This document shows, in pieces, positions 6,274-13,040 of a DNA stretch of 17,943 bases (position 1 is the stretch's first letter; each line of letters starts with the position of its first letter). The notes below the pieces were generated by a model. It worked only from the letters and a program-made list of their open reading frames with translations. It did no database searches and was not told where the DNA came from. Source of the DNA: MHLP01 sp043736515 (GTDB taxonomy: Bacteria; Patescibacteriota; Minisyncoccia; Phycocordibacterales; UBA6899); contig JAYTCK010000063.1 in assembly GCA_043736515.1 (NCBI GenBank), positions 1 through 17,943 of the forward strand. Reading direction: 5' to 3'. A program made the translations under genes and the position numbers.

Positions 6274-6440
6274 AGCCGCTCGGGATGCTCTTTTTCAAAA
6301 ACACGCCTTCAATTTGCCCCAGCCGGCAAATTGTTGCTCCCCTCGAAAGGGCGACTTTTCTCAAAGCAGAAAAGACCATGCTCGCCCTTCCTGCGAGAGG
6401 TTTTTGAAAAAGCCACCCCTCGCTTTCAGGACTGACGTTG
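6274..6440 (+). repeat. multi-hairpin dispersed repeat, short copy
   Basis: This copy starts 2 nt after the rodA stop and is an inverted, shortened version of 9755-10016. Core ends are the inverted repeats TTTTTCAAAAAC (6291-6302) and GTTTTTGAAAAA (6400-6411). Arm e is CAATTTGCC/GGCAAATTG (6310-6318/6325-6333). Arm a is an 8-bp stem (6347-6354/6382-6389) topped by CTTTTCT/AGAAAAG (6355-6361/6368-6374), with a 7-nt bulge. Compared with the long copy, about 95 nt holding three hairpins are missing between GTTGCTCC and CTCGAAAGG. Flanking similarity is strong on the left (AGCCGCTCGGGATGCTC, 6274-6290) and weak on the right to about 6440. No protein is encoded. It could be a MITE-like or REP-like element or a structured RNA. 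Confidence 0.8.
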
Positions 6441-6473
6441 GAGCTATGGTCTTATTTGTGCATCTAGTGGAAC

Positions 6474-6956
6474 TTATTCCTTGATTCCGTCTCTTTCAAA
6501 GTCATTGAGAAGTTGCAGATACTTTGCAGTTAATTGAGGAGTAACTTTTGGTAAATCAAGCGGTTTCATTGACCCATTATTTTTTACTATATAAGCGGCA
6601 GTATCAAAGAAAAATCCCATCGGTGATGCAATAAATAACCATGAAGGATCCCACAATTCGATCATTTCTAGTGCAATTTTTTTGAGATCTTCTGGATTTG
6701 GGTTGCGGCGATATTTAACCTCCACAAGATGAATTGTTTTTGTGTCCTTACTAATAACAACAAAATCGGGCGTTTTTCTAATCCGCCTCACAGCTTCTCT
6801 TTGCTCACTTATTCCTTGGTAATGCAAGAGCTCGTGAATCGTATTTTCATATCCAAATGGAATAATAGTAAAAGCATCTGATTCTCTCATCATCAAATCA
6901 AACACCATTTCTGCAATGCGACCCTTAATTAAGTTGTGTTCAAAGTCATTTTTCAT
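6474..6956 (-). CDS. PD-(D/E)XK nuclease-superfamily protein
   Basis: The 160-residue cytosolic protein has the restriction-endonuclease-like fold signature: an N-terminal helix with GRIAEMVFD (E at about 15), then TPDFVVIS (D at about 64) and IHLVEVKYR (E78-V-K80), the classic D...ExK metal site. Members include nucleases for DNA repair, tRNA-intron cleavage and restriction. No methyltransferase or helicase neighbour points to restriction. It reads against both flanking genes, between repeat copy 1 (ending about 34 bp from its stop) and lnt. Its start has TGTTAAAAT, an extended -10 ending 6 nt before ATG, so it is probably leaderless. Whether it acts on the adjacent repeat is speculation. 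Confidence 0.75.
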   Translation of the reverse strand: MKNDFEHNLIKGRIAEMVFDLMMRESDAFTIIPFGYENTIHELLHYQGISEQREAVRRIRKTPDFVVISKDTKTIHLVEVKYRRNPNPEDLKKIALEMIELWDPSWLFIASPMGFFFDTAAYIVKNNGSMKPLDLPKVTPQLTAKYLQLLNDFERDGIKE

Positions 6957-6962
6957 GGTTTT

Positions 6963-6968
6963 ATTTTA
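6963..6968 (-). promoter_or_regulatory. -10 element of the PD-(D/E)XK gene
   Basis: The minus strand reads TGTTAAAAT (extended -10); the hexamer TAAAAT ends 6 nt before ATG 6956. It faces the lnt promoter, with the two start codons only 54 bp apart, so the two promoters share DNA. Confidence 0.5.
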
Positions 6969-6998
6969 ACATAATCTTCACCACTTTTTCGTGTGCGG

Positions 6999-7004
6999 TA
7001 TAAT
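6999..7004 (+). promoter_or_regulatory. -10 element of lnt
   Basis: A perfect TATAAT ends 6 nt before ATG 7011 (9 before ATG 7014). The frame extends upstream through the box to about 6993, but that would make the promoter part of the coding region. The block TATAATGTATTCATGAT closely matches that of folD. Confidence 0.65.
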
Positions 7005-7010
7005 GTATTC

Positions 7011-8519
7011 ATGATGCGAATCAACAAAACATCGCTGTGGCTTCCTTTTATTTCAGGAATACTGCTCTCACTGACACTGCCCACCTTCGGTTTGTGGCCT
7101 TTGGTATGGGTGGCGCTTGTGCCTTTTTTTGTTTTTATTTCTCAGAAATCACTTTCGCACAGAAAATTGTGCGTGGGCACCCTCTTCTTCGGCATACCCT
7201 ATGCAGTAGCTGTGGGGTACCCCATCATGCGTGTTTCGAACTGGTGGTGGGTTTCGGGAAGCGATGCGTTCGGTTCTTTGCTACTTGAATTTCAATTCGC
7301 ATTTATAATTTTCCTTGTGGGTGTGTGGGGCGCACTTCTTTTACTACCAATAACATTTATAGCTCGACATAGCGCAGAGAAAGCATATGGAGGAATAGTT
7401 CTTATACTCACGTGGATAGCAGTTGAGTGGCTACGCACATCCTTCGCATTATTCGGATACAGCTGGGGAGTGCTGGGGTATACGCTCTTGGATACACAAT
7501 ATCTTAAACATGCCGCTACATTTTTCGGAGTCTACACCGTCTCTTTTCTTGTCGTTGCGGTCAATGTGAGTTTGATGGGACTCTATCATTTGCTGGTCAC
7601 TGAAAAACAAAAATTGGGGGTGCTTATTGATCAGCCCAAAAAATATATGTGCGTTTGGTTTGGGGTATTTATTTTCACGAGCATGCTTGGTTTTGGGATT
7701 TTTCGTGAAGCACAAGCAACTCTTACAAGTGAGCGCTGCTCTTCAACGCTCCGGGTTGCCGTGATCGGTTCACATATTCCGACTGATGAAAGTGTAAATG
7801 CTCTGGCGTACCAACACTATCGAAAAAAAATGGAGGAAGCGTTTGCGCGTGGCGCAAAGATTGTCGTTTTGCCTGAAAATGTGTTTCCGTTTTTTGAGAT
7901 CAATGAATCTGATGCAACTCTGAACAACAATAATGCTGTCCCGCTTCCGGAGCAGGGACAACTCTATGCCGATTTTGTATCGCTGTCTCGCGCACACCCC
8001 GACGTATCGATCGCCTTAGGACTCCATACAAAGAAGGACGGTGCCCGTTATAATTCCCTTGTCATATTTGAAAATGGAATTCCCACAGCGTATTACCACA
8101 AGCAGAAATTAGTGCCCTTTTCCGAGTATGCCCCGCTCGGACTCAACATGTCCATCATCATGGGTTTTGTACAAGGGGAAAAGAATCAACATTTTTTGAT
8201 TCAGGGAATGAAATCCACTGCGCTTATGTGCTCAGAAGTAAGTGATGCGAGTATCTCCCTCAATGGGGCGCAGCTCATTATTTCGCCCTCCAACGACAGT
8301 GTGTTTGAAGGAGAGGCAATCCAGCTCGTGCATGAGCGGATGGCTCGCATGCGCGCACTTGAGACGGGAGCCTTTCTCCTCCGAGCTACCAAGGGTGGGA
8401 TTTCGAGCATTATTGATCCATCCGGCCATGTAGTAAAAGAAAATAAAGGGGAGGAGATTCTCGTTGCTGACATTTGTACTAATGCTACGCCTACTGATAG
8501 AGGGCAAGCGTCTCTTTAA
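7011..8519 (+). CDS. lnt: apolipoprotein N-acyltransferase
   Basis: This 502-residue protein matches Lnt (typical length about 510), which transfers an acyl chain from phospholipid to the N-terminal Cys of lipoproteins at the outer face of the membrane. The N-terminal 230 residues form about seven or eight membrane helices, with the family motif EWLRTSFALFGYSWG (about 139-153). The C-terminal nitrilase-like domain shows the Glu-Lys-Cys triad: E289 in VLPENVFP, K364 in YYHKQKLVPFSE, C407 in LMCSEVS. RMRALETGAFLLRATKGG (about 436-453) is also typical. The start is ATG 7011 or 7014, 6-9 nt after a perfect TATAAT. The 3' end overlaps the convergent glycosyltransferase gene by 29 nt. Lnt in an organism presumed to lack an outer membrane is notable. 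Confidence 0.93.
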   Translation: MMRINKTSLWLPFISGILLSLTLPTFGLWPLVWVALVPFFVFISQKSLSHRKLCVGTLFFGIPYAVAVGYPIMRVSNWWWVSGSDAFGSLLLEFQFAFIIFLVGVWGALLLLPITFIARHSAEKAYGGIVLILTWIAVEWLRTSFALFGYSWGVLGYTLLDTQYLKHAATFFGVYTVSFLVVAVNVSLMGLYHLLVTEKQKLGVLIDQPKKYMCVWFGVFIFTSMLGFGIFREAQATLTSERCSSTLRVAVIGSHIPTDESVNALAYQHYRKKMEEAFARGAKIVVLPENVFPFFEINESDATLNNNNAVPLPEQGQLYADFVSLSRAHPDVSIALGLHTKKDGARYNSLVIFENGIPTAYYHKQKLVPFSEYAPLGLNMSIIMGFVQGEKNQHFLIQGMKSTALMCSEVSDASISLNGAQLIISPSNDSVFEGEAIQLVHERMARMRALETGAFLLRATKGGISSIIDPSGHVVKENKGEEILVADICTNATPTDRGQASL

Positions 8520-9681
8520 CCATACTCTCAAGATTGAATCTGCCACGAATGCGCTCGGCAATTGCAGTGCCGAGTTCTGCACGTCGTTCCGGGTTTTCAA
8601 TCAAAAAGGAAAGTGCACGAGCAACCTCTGCTCCGTTTTTTGTTTGAATAAGGATTCCCGACTGCATATCATCAATGACTTCAGGAATGCCACCAACAGC
8701 TGTGGCGACAACAGGAAGCCCTACATTGCCGGCCTCGAGTATTGCATAGGGGAACGCTTCCGTGATAGAGGGAAGAAGAAATATATCGAAGGCCTCAAGA
8801 AGCCTTACGCCGCCTTCTTTGTGTCCAGCAAGAAAGACTGTTTCATCAAGCCCAAGCTTCACAATAAGTGCATCAAGGTGGGTGTGCTCCTCGCCTTCGC
8901 CTAAAATAATAAAAATACACGGAGTGTTTGTCTGTTTTTTCAATTGAGCCATTCCTTCGATGGCGAATGCAAGCCCCTTGTTTTTGTGGAGCTCCGCGAG
9001 TGTTCCTACGATGATGGGGTTATCCTTGAGCCACCCTGTTTTTTTGTCTCCAAGGATGTCATCAATCGCAGCCTTTTTGGAAAGAGTTTTAATTGCGCTG
9101 ACTCCATTGTAAATCACTGCGAGTTTGTGCCCGACCAAGGGAAGCGTGTTCACTTGTTCGCGTGTCGTGCGCGAAACACAAATTGTTTTGTGCGCTAATT
9201 GTATAGTAAACCAGTGGAGAAATCCGATAACAAATCGCTCGGCGTCTGTTCGCTCTTCATTGAAAGCCCAACCGTGTCCGGTAAAAATAATGCGAGCAGG
9301 CTTTCCGTTCTTCCCGATAAATTTTCTCCCCCACTCCCACCCGTTCCAAATACGAGCCGCGAGCGCACCCAGGCCCCCCATTTTTGAGCTGTTAAGGTGC
9401 ACTACATCGGGCGATTCATCAGAAAATATATCAAATAAATGAAAAAAAGTTTTTACATCACCACTCATGCGCACGTCACGCTCCAGAGAGGGAATAGAGA
9501 TGGTGGGAATGCCGGCTTCAATAAGCCGATGCGCTAACTCACCGTTTCCCCCGAACCCAACGACAACATCATGACCCAATTTTTGGGCCGATGTCGCAAG
9601 GTCGAACACATAACGCTGCGCACCTCCGAAGTTGGACTTGGTAATAAGATAGAGAATTTTTAGCTTTTTATAAGGATCCAT
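8491..9681 (-). CDS. GT4-family glycosyltransferase
   Basis: The 396-residue GT-B enzyme belongs to glycosyltransferase family 4, retaining enzymes that add sugars from nucleotide-sugar donors to lipid-linked glycans. The N-terminal Rossmann domain has KILYLITKSNFGGAQRYV (about 8-25) with the acceptor-side glycine motif; VVHLNSSKMG and FTGHGWAF follow. The C-terminal domain has a GTLAELHKNKGL strand (about 246-257) and the EX7E motif E-AFPYAIL-E, then PVVATAVGGIPEVI. The start is ATG 9681, preceded 9 nt upstream by the extended -10 TGTTATAGT; the 18-codon extension to 9735 is rejected. It is divergent from the sugar-phosphate transferase gene across repeat copy 2 and probably acts in the same surface-glycan pathway. 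The stop overlaps lnt tail-to-tail by 29 nt. Confidence 0.9.
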   Translation of the reverse strand: MDPYKKLKILYLITKSNFGGAQRYVFDLATSAQKLGHDVVVGFGGNGELAHRLIEAGIPTISIPSLERDVRMSGDVKTFFHLFDIFSDESPDVVHLNSSKMGGLGALAARIWNGWEWGRKFIGKNGKPARIIFTGHGWAFNEERTDAERFVIGFLHWFTIQLAHKTICVSRTTREQVNTLPLVGHKLAVIYNGVSAIKTLSKKAAIDDILGDKKTGWLKDNPIIVGTLAELHKNKGLAFAIEGMAQLKKQTNTPCIFIILGEGEEHTHLDALIVKLGLDETVFLAGHKEGGVRLLEAFDIFLLPSITEAFPYAILEAGNVGLPVVATAVGGIPEVIDDMQSGILIQTKNGAEVARALSFLIENPERRAELGTAIAERIRGRFNLESMVKETLALYQ

Positions 9682-9690
9682 GTGTTCTTT

Positions 9691-9699
9691 ACTATAACA
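9691..9699 (-). promoter_or_regulatory. extended -10 element of the GT4 gene
   Basis: The minus strand reads TGTTATAGT; the hexamer TATAGT (9691-9696) ends 9 nt before ATG 9681. No convincing -35 was found. Confidence 0.5.
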
Positions 9700-9754
9700 A
9701 TTTGGTATGGGCAGGGTTGTCTTGACGGATAACAATAACTAGTGTCTTCTGCTC

Positions 9755-10016
9755 ACTACCCCGAACGCAGCTCTTGAGAGCGAAGGATGTTTTTTCAAAA
9801 ACCTCTCACAGAAAGGGCGAGCATGGTCTTTTTCGCTTTGGAAAAAGTCGCCCTTTCGAGTGAGGGCATGGGTATGGGCCCCATGCCCGCAAGACCTTTT
9901 GAGATTTTTTCACAAAAATCTAAAAGGTGTACAGCTCCTGTAAGGAGGAGCAACAATTTGCCGGCTGGGGCAAATTGAAGGCGTGTTTTTGAAAAAGAGC
10001 ATCCCGAGCGGCTACT
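9755..10016 (-). repeat. multi-hairpin dispersed repeat, long copy
   Basis: This copy is inverted relative to 6274-6440. Outer stem: GGATG plus TTTTTCAAAAAC (9786-9802) with GTTTTTGAAAAA (9985-9996) plus CATCC. Five hairpins stand in a row: a, GAAAGGGCGA/TCGCCCTTTC (9811-9820/9848-9857) topped by CTTTTTC/GAAAAAG (9828-9834/9841-9847); b, GGGCATGGG/CCCATGCCC (9864-9872/9880-9888); c, ACCTTTT-AGATTTTT pairing with AAAAATCT-AAAAGGT (9894-9909/9914-9928); d, GCTCCT/AGGAGC (9934-9939/9946-9951); e, CAATTTGCC/GGCAAATTG (9954-9962/9969-9977). The short open frames across it on both strands follow from the palindromes and lack start signals. It lies between two divergent glycan genes. Confidence 0.82.
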
Positions 10017-10054
10017 TCCTTTCATGAAAGCTTTTTGTTATCGTTCCTATATAT

Positions 10055-11395
10055 ATGAAACGAATGCCGTCCCCCCAGATACTCCTAATATTTCTTGGGG
10101 ATATCGCTTTCCTCTACTTTTCGCTCTGGCTGACCCTTCTTATCAGATACCTTGAAGTTCCCGATGAAGCACTTCTTGTGCAGCACGCCGTACCGTTTTC
10201 ATTCTTATTTATCGTATGGGTGCTTGTCTTCTATATTGCGAGCCTGTATGAACCCCATACGGTAGTGTTCAAGTCAAAGATCCCGTCGATCATTTTGAAT
10301 GTACAGGCGATTAATAGTGCAATCGCAGTACTCTTCTTTTACTTTATCCCGGCATTCGGTATTACTCCCAAAACGACGCTCTTTCTTTACCTCTTCGTGT
10401 CGTTCCTGTTTATCAGTTTGTGGAGGATTTTCGGTATTCAATTTTTGGGATTACGCAAAAAAGAGCACGCAGTACTCATAGGATCAGGGCGAGAGACACG
10501 GCATCTTTATCAGGTGGTAAACGATAATTTGCTGTACCCTATGCATTTTATTACGTGGGTAGACCTCGACAAGGCGGATGGAATCGATTTTGAGGAAGAA
10601 GTACTGAGTCGAATTTACAGCGAAGAAGTTAGTCTCGTTGTTATTGATATCGAAAATCCGAAGGTCACACCCATCTTGCCGAAGCTCTATAACCTTATTT
10701 TTTCGCATGTGCGTTTCGTGGATCAATATCGCATTTATGAGGATATCTTTGATAAGATACCGCTCTCTCTCGTGGGTTATAGTTGGTTCCTTGAAAATGT
10801 CTCTTCGCGCGCGCATTTTGGTTACGATTTGCTGAAACGCATAATGGACACCGTGCTGGCACTTCTTCTTTTTATTCCATCGCTACTCATTTATCCGTTT
10901 GTCGTACTTGCGATCAAACTCGATGATGGAGGTCCTCTCTTTTATGTTCCCGAGCGGGTGGGTAAGGGCAATAGACCAATTCGTATTTATAAATTCCGTA
11001 CGATGAATGTGATGGATGACGGCAAACAACTCGGAGACAATCAAAGCCAGATCACACGCGTGGGAGGATTTTTGAGAAAGTCACGTATTGATGAATTGCC
11101 ACAATTATGGAATGTGCTTCGCGGAGACCTTTCGCTCATCGGACCTCGTCCCGAATTCCCCAAATTGGTCACTCTCTACCACGAGCAAATCCCTTACTAC
11201 AACATGCGCCACCTCATCACGCCCGGTCTTTCCGGCTGGGCGCAAGTCCACCACGACAAACCCCCACAGACGATCGACGAGACAAAAGAGAAACTCGCGT
11301 ATGACCTCTACTATTTAAAGAATCGTTCCTTTGTACTTGATATCAAGATCGCACTTAAAACAATCAAGACACTTCTCTCGCGCACCGGTCTTTAA
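10055..11395 (+). CDS. polyprenyl-phosphate sugar-1-phosphate transferase (initiating glycosyltransferase)
   Basis: The 446-residue protein has the large polyprenyl glycosylphosphotransferase (WbaP/Cps2E-type) layout: four N-terminal membrane helices (about 8-130), a soluble Rossmann-like region (about 140-250, EHAVLIGSGRET), one hydrophobic helix (about 267-288) and the catalytic bacterial sugar-transferase domain (about 262-446). Conserved text includes KRIMDTVLALLL, ERVGKGNRPIRIYKFRTM, RKSRIDELPQLWNVLRGD, LIGPRPEF and TPGLSGWAQV. The enzyme moves a sugar phosphate from a UDP-sugar to undecaprenyl phosphate, the first step of surface-glycan assembly. ATG 10055 or 10064 (M4) may be the start; TATATA lies at 10048-10053 and no Shine-Dalgarno site is seen. 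The alpha/beta hydrolase follows after 34 nt and is likely cotranscribed. Confidence 0.92.
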   Translation: MKRMPSPQILLIFLGDIAFLYFSLWLTLLIRYLEVPDEALLVQHAVPFSFLFIVWVLVFYIASLYEPHTVVFKSKIPSIILNVQAINSAIAVLFFYFIPAFGITPKTTLFLYLFVSFLFISLWRIFGIQFLGLRKKEHAVLIGSGRETRHLYQVVNDNLLYPMHFITWVDLDKADGIDFEEEVLSRIYSEEVSLVVIDIENPKVTPILPKLYNLIFSHVRFVDQYRIYEDIFDKIPLSLVGYSWFLENVSSRAHFGYDLLKRIMDTVLALLLFIPSLLIYPFVVLAIKLDDGGPLFYVPERVGKGNRPIRIYKFRTMNVMDDGKQLGDNQSQITRVGGFLRKSRIDELPQLWNVLRGDLSLIGPRPEFPKLVTLYHEQIPYYNMRHLITPGLSGWAQVHHDKPPQTIDETKEKLAYDLYYLKNRSFVLDIKIALKTIKTLLSRTGL

Positions 11396-11429
11396 GCGAC
11401 AAGCACGTTTCCTGTGGGGCAAATATATT

Positions 11430-12230
11430 ATGAAGCTTTATCCTGAACTTAACCTGCGAAGCGTAAGCCTTGCTGTGCTACGAGTCACCCTGCTCACCTA
11501 TGTGTTGCTCGGCGCACTTCTCTATGTACGACAGGACGGGATGATTTATTTTCCTGACCAGACACCATTTGCTGATTGTGATGATTTATCAAGGGCAGAG
11601 AGAATAGATATGGGAGGTACGCGCGGATACTTTTTCCAAAACGGCACGTCAACAAAACTTGCAGTTATTTACCATGGCAATGCGGGACGTGCATGCGATC
11701 GTGCATATTATCAAGCCGCACTTACTCACGCAGGATATTCGTGGCTCATTGTTGAATATACCGGTTATGCGGGAGATGGGGCAAAGCCTACGACGAGCAC
11801 GGTGCTCGATGATGTGACGCGTGTCAGCGCGTGGATAGACAAACAAAATTTTCTTTCTGTCGCGGTGATTGGCGAAAGTATCGGAGTGATTCCGTCCTCA
11901 TATCACGCTCATCTCGGCAAAGTAGACAAGCTTGTTCTCATTACGCCTTTTGAGAGTTTGGGCAGTGTTGCAGAGGACTACTATCCCGTCTATCCAACAT
12001 CATTCATGATCCGTCACAATAAAAGCAATAGTGAATGGGCAAGCTCTGCAAAGAATGTGCTCGTTATTTATGGAACGCAAGACACCCTCATTCCTCCCGC
12101 GCACGCAATGGAGCTTTTTGCCGCGTTGTCTCAAGGAAACAAACAATTGCTCGCAATAAACGGTGAGCACAACGATGTCCCCGCTTTTGGAGAGACCCAA
12201 ATTTCAATCATGGGATTTCTCAAAGAGTAG
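11430..12230 (+). CDS. membrane-anchored alpha/beta hydrolase (BEM46/ABHD13-like)
   Basis: The 266-residue protein has one N-terminal hydrophobic helix (about 13-33), then the MIYFP segment typical of BEM46-like hydrolases and an alpha/beta-hydrolase core. The oxyanion segment is YHGNAGR, the nucleophile Ser lies in GESIG (about 150-154), the acid Asp in YGTQDTLIP (about 213-221) and the His in NGEHNDV (about 245-251). The substrate, probably an ester or acyl-lipid on the outer membrane face, is unknown. ATG 11430 is chosen because it gives the compact anchor; the longer frame from 11331 overlaps the 3' end of the preceding transferase gene. GGGG lies 10 nt upstream, a weak Shine-Dalgarno site. 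It ends in TAG without an obvious terminator. Confidence 0.82.
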   Translation: MKLYPELNLRSVSLAVLRVTLLTYVLLGALLYVRQDGMIYFPDQTPFADCDDLSRAERIDMGGTRGYFFQNGTSTKLAVIYHGNAGRACDRAYYQAALTHAGYSWLIVEYTGYAGDGAKPTTSTVLDDVTRVSAWIDKQNFLSVAVIGESIGVIPSSYHAHLGKVDKLVLITPFESLGSVAEDYYPVYPTSFMIRHNKSNSEWASSAKNVLVIYGTQDTLIPPAHAMELFAALSQGNKQLLAINGEHNDVPAFGETQISIMGFLKE

Positions 12231-12282
12231 AGTAAAATTTCCTCAAATCCCCATCACTCCTCGCTTTTTTTCATTTTTCGGG

Positions 12283-12288
12283 TAAAGT
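12283..12288 (+). promoter_or_regulatory. -10 element of the pseudouridine synthase gene
   Basis: TAAAGT ends 6 nt before ATG 12295. It is the weakest match in this set to TATAAT, but it holds the same position as the others. Confidence 0.35.
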
Positions 12289-12294
12289 TGTGAA

Positions 12295-12972
12295 ATGCGT
12301 ATTAATCTCTATTTGGCAAATGTGCTCGGTATTTCCCGCCGTGCTGCGGATAAGGAAATTGAGCTCGGAACCGTCCGACTCAACACAAAGAAGGCTGTTC
12401 TTGGCGATCAGGTAAAAGAAGGGGATACCGTGACTCACAAAGGAAAGCCGGTGATAGTGACCCGAACAAGCGCCACAACGATCATGCTCAACAAGCCCGT
12501 CGGATACATCACTTCCCGAAAACGCGATGATACGGGGGCGCCTACGGTGATGGAACTCTTGCCCAAGGAGCTCCAGCACCTAAAGCCAATTGGCCGCCTC
12601 GACAAAGAGAGTAACGGACTACTTCTCCTCACGGACGATGGAGATCTCCTCTATAAAAGCACGCACCCGAAGTTTAAATCTGAAAAGGAATATCTTGTAG
12701 CATTTGAAACGCCGCTTTCTAATGCCGAAATTGCAATGTGGACGCGAGGCATGAAGCTTCCTGATGGAATTGCCAAGGCAGATCACGTTGCGCGGACGAC
12801 CGATAAAAAATTTATCATCGTCCTTCATCAGGGCAAAAACCGTCAGATACGCCGTATGGCCGGAAAGACGGGTAATAAAGTGATCTCGCTCACCCGGACC
12901 CGCGTGGGAGAAATAAAACTGGGAACCCTTACAAGCGGAACTTGGAAGAAACTAGAAAACAAAAAGCTGTAA
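12295..12972 (+). CDS. RsuA/RluB/RluE/RluF-family rRNA pseudouridine synthase
   Basis: The 225-residue protein isomerises uridine to pseudouridine in rRNA. An N-terminal S4 RNA-binding domain (about 1-58, RINLYLANVLGISRRAADKEI) precedes the synthase domain. The catalytic Asp lies in the signature GRLDKESNGLLLLT (about 99-112); MLNKPVGYITS (about 64-74), KEYLVAF (about 127-133) and QGKNRQIRRMAG (about 180-191) are typical. Length fits RluB/RsuA-type enzymes (about 230-290). Which rRNA position is modified cannot be told from the sequence. The start, 6 nt after TAAAGT, has no Shine-Dalgarno site. The gene ends in TAA, with 68 nt before the next start. Confidence 0.9.
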   Translation: MRINLYLANVLGISRRAADKEIELGTVRLNTKKAVLGDQVKEGDTVTHKGKPVIVTRTSATTIMLNKPVGYITSRKRDDTGAPTVMELLPKELQHLKPIGRLDKESNGLLLLTDDGDLLYKSTHPKFKSEKEYLVAFETPLSNAEIAMWTRGMKLPDGIAKADHVARTTDKKFIIVLHQGKNRQIRRMAGKTGNKVISLTRTRVGEIKLGTLTSGTWKKLENKKL

Positions 12973-13028
12973 CCTCGGTCTTTACCACAAGGTGTACATC
13001 GCGTAACATAAGAAGAGTAGTTTGTTGT

Positions 13029-13034
13029 AAGGGG
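13029..13034 (+). promoter_or_regulatory. Shine-Dalgarno site of the unrecognised gene
   Basis: AAGGGG lies 6 nt before ATG 13041 and selects it over the upstream in-frame ATG at 12942, which lies inside the pseudouridine synthase gene. A weak promoter, TTTACC-N17-TAACAT (12981-13009), would give a leader of about 25 nt. Confidence 0.5.
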
Positions 13035-13040
13035 AAACAA

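Noticed and set aside
6291..6411. Repeat copy 1 as the rodA terminator
   Set aside because: It has no T-run after a stable stem on the rodA strand, and the second copy lies upstream of genes instead of after one, so termination is not its general role.
9682..9735. 18-codon N-terminal extension of the GT4 protein
   Set aside because: It covers the extended -10, and the family begins with the KILYLIT strand right after ATG 9681.
9787..10025. Open frames on both strands across repeat copy 2 (63 and 76 codons)
   Set aside because: They run through five hairpins, have no start signals, and the same reading is not kept in copy 1. They are by-products of a palindromic repeat.
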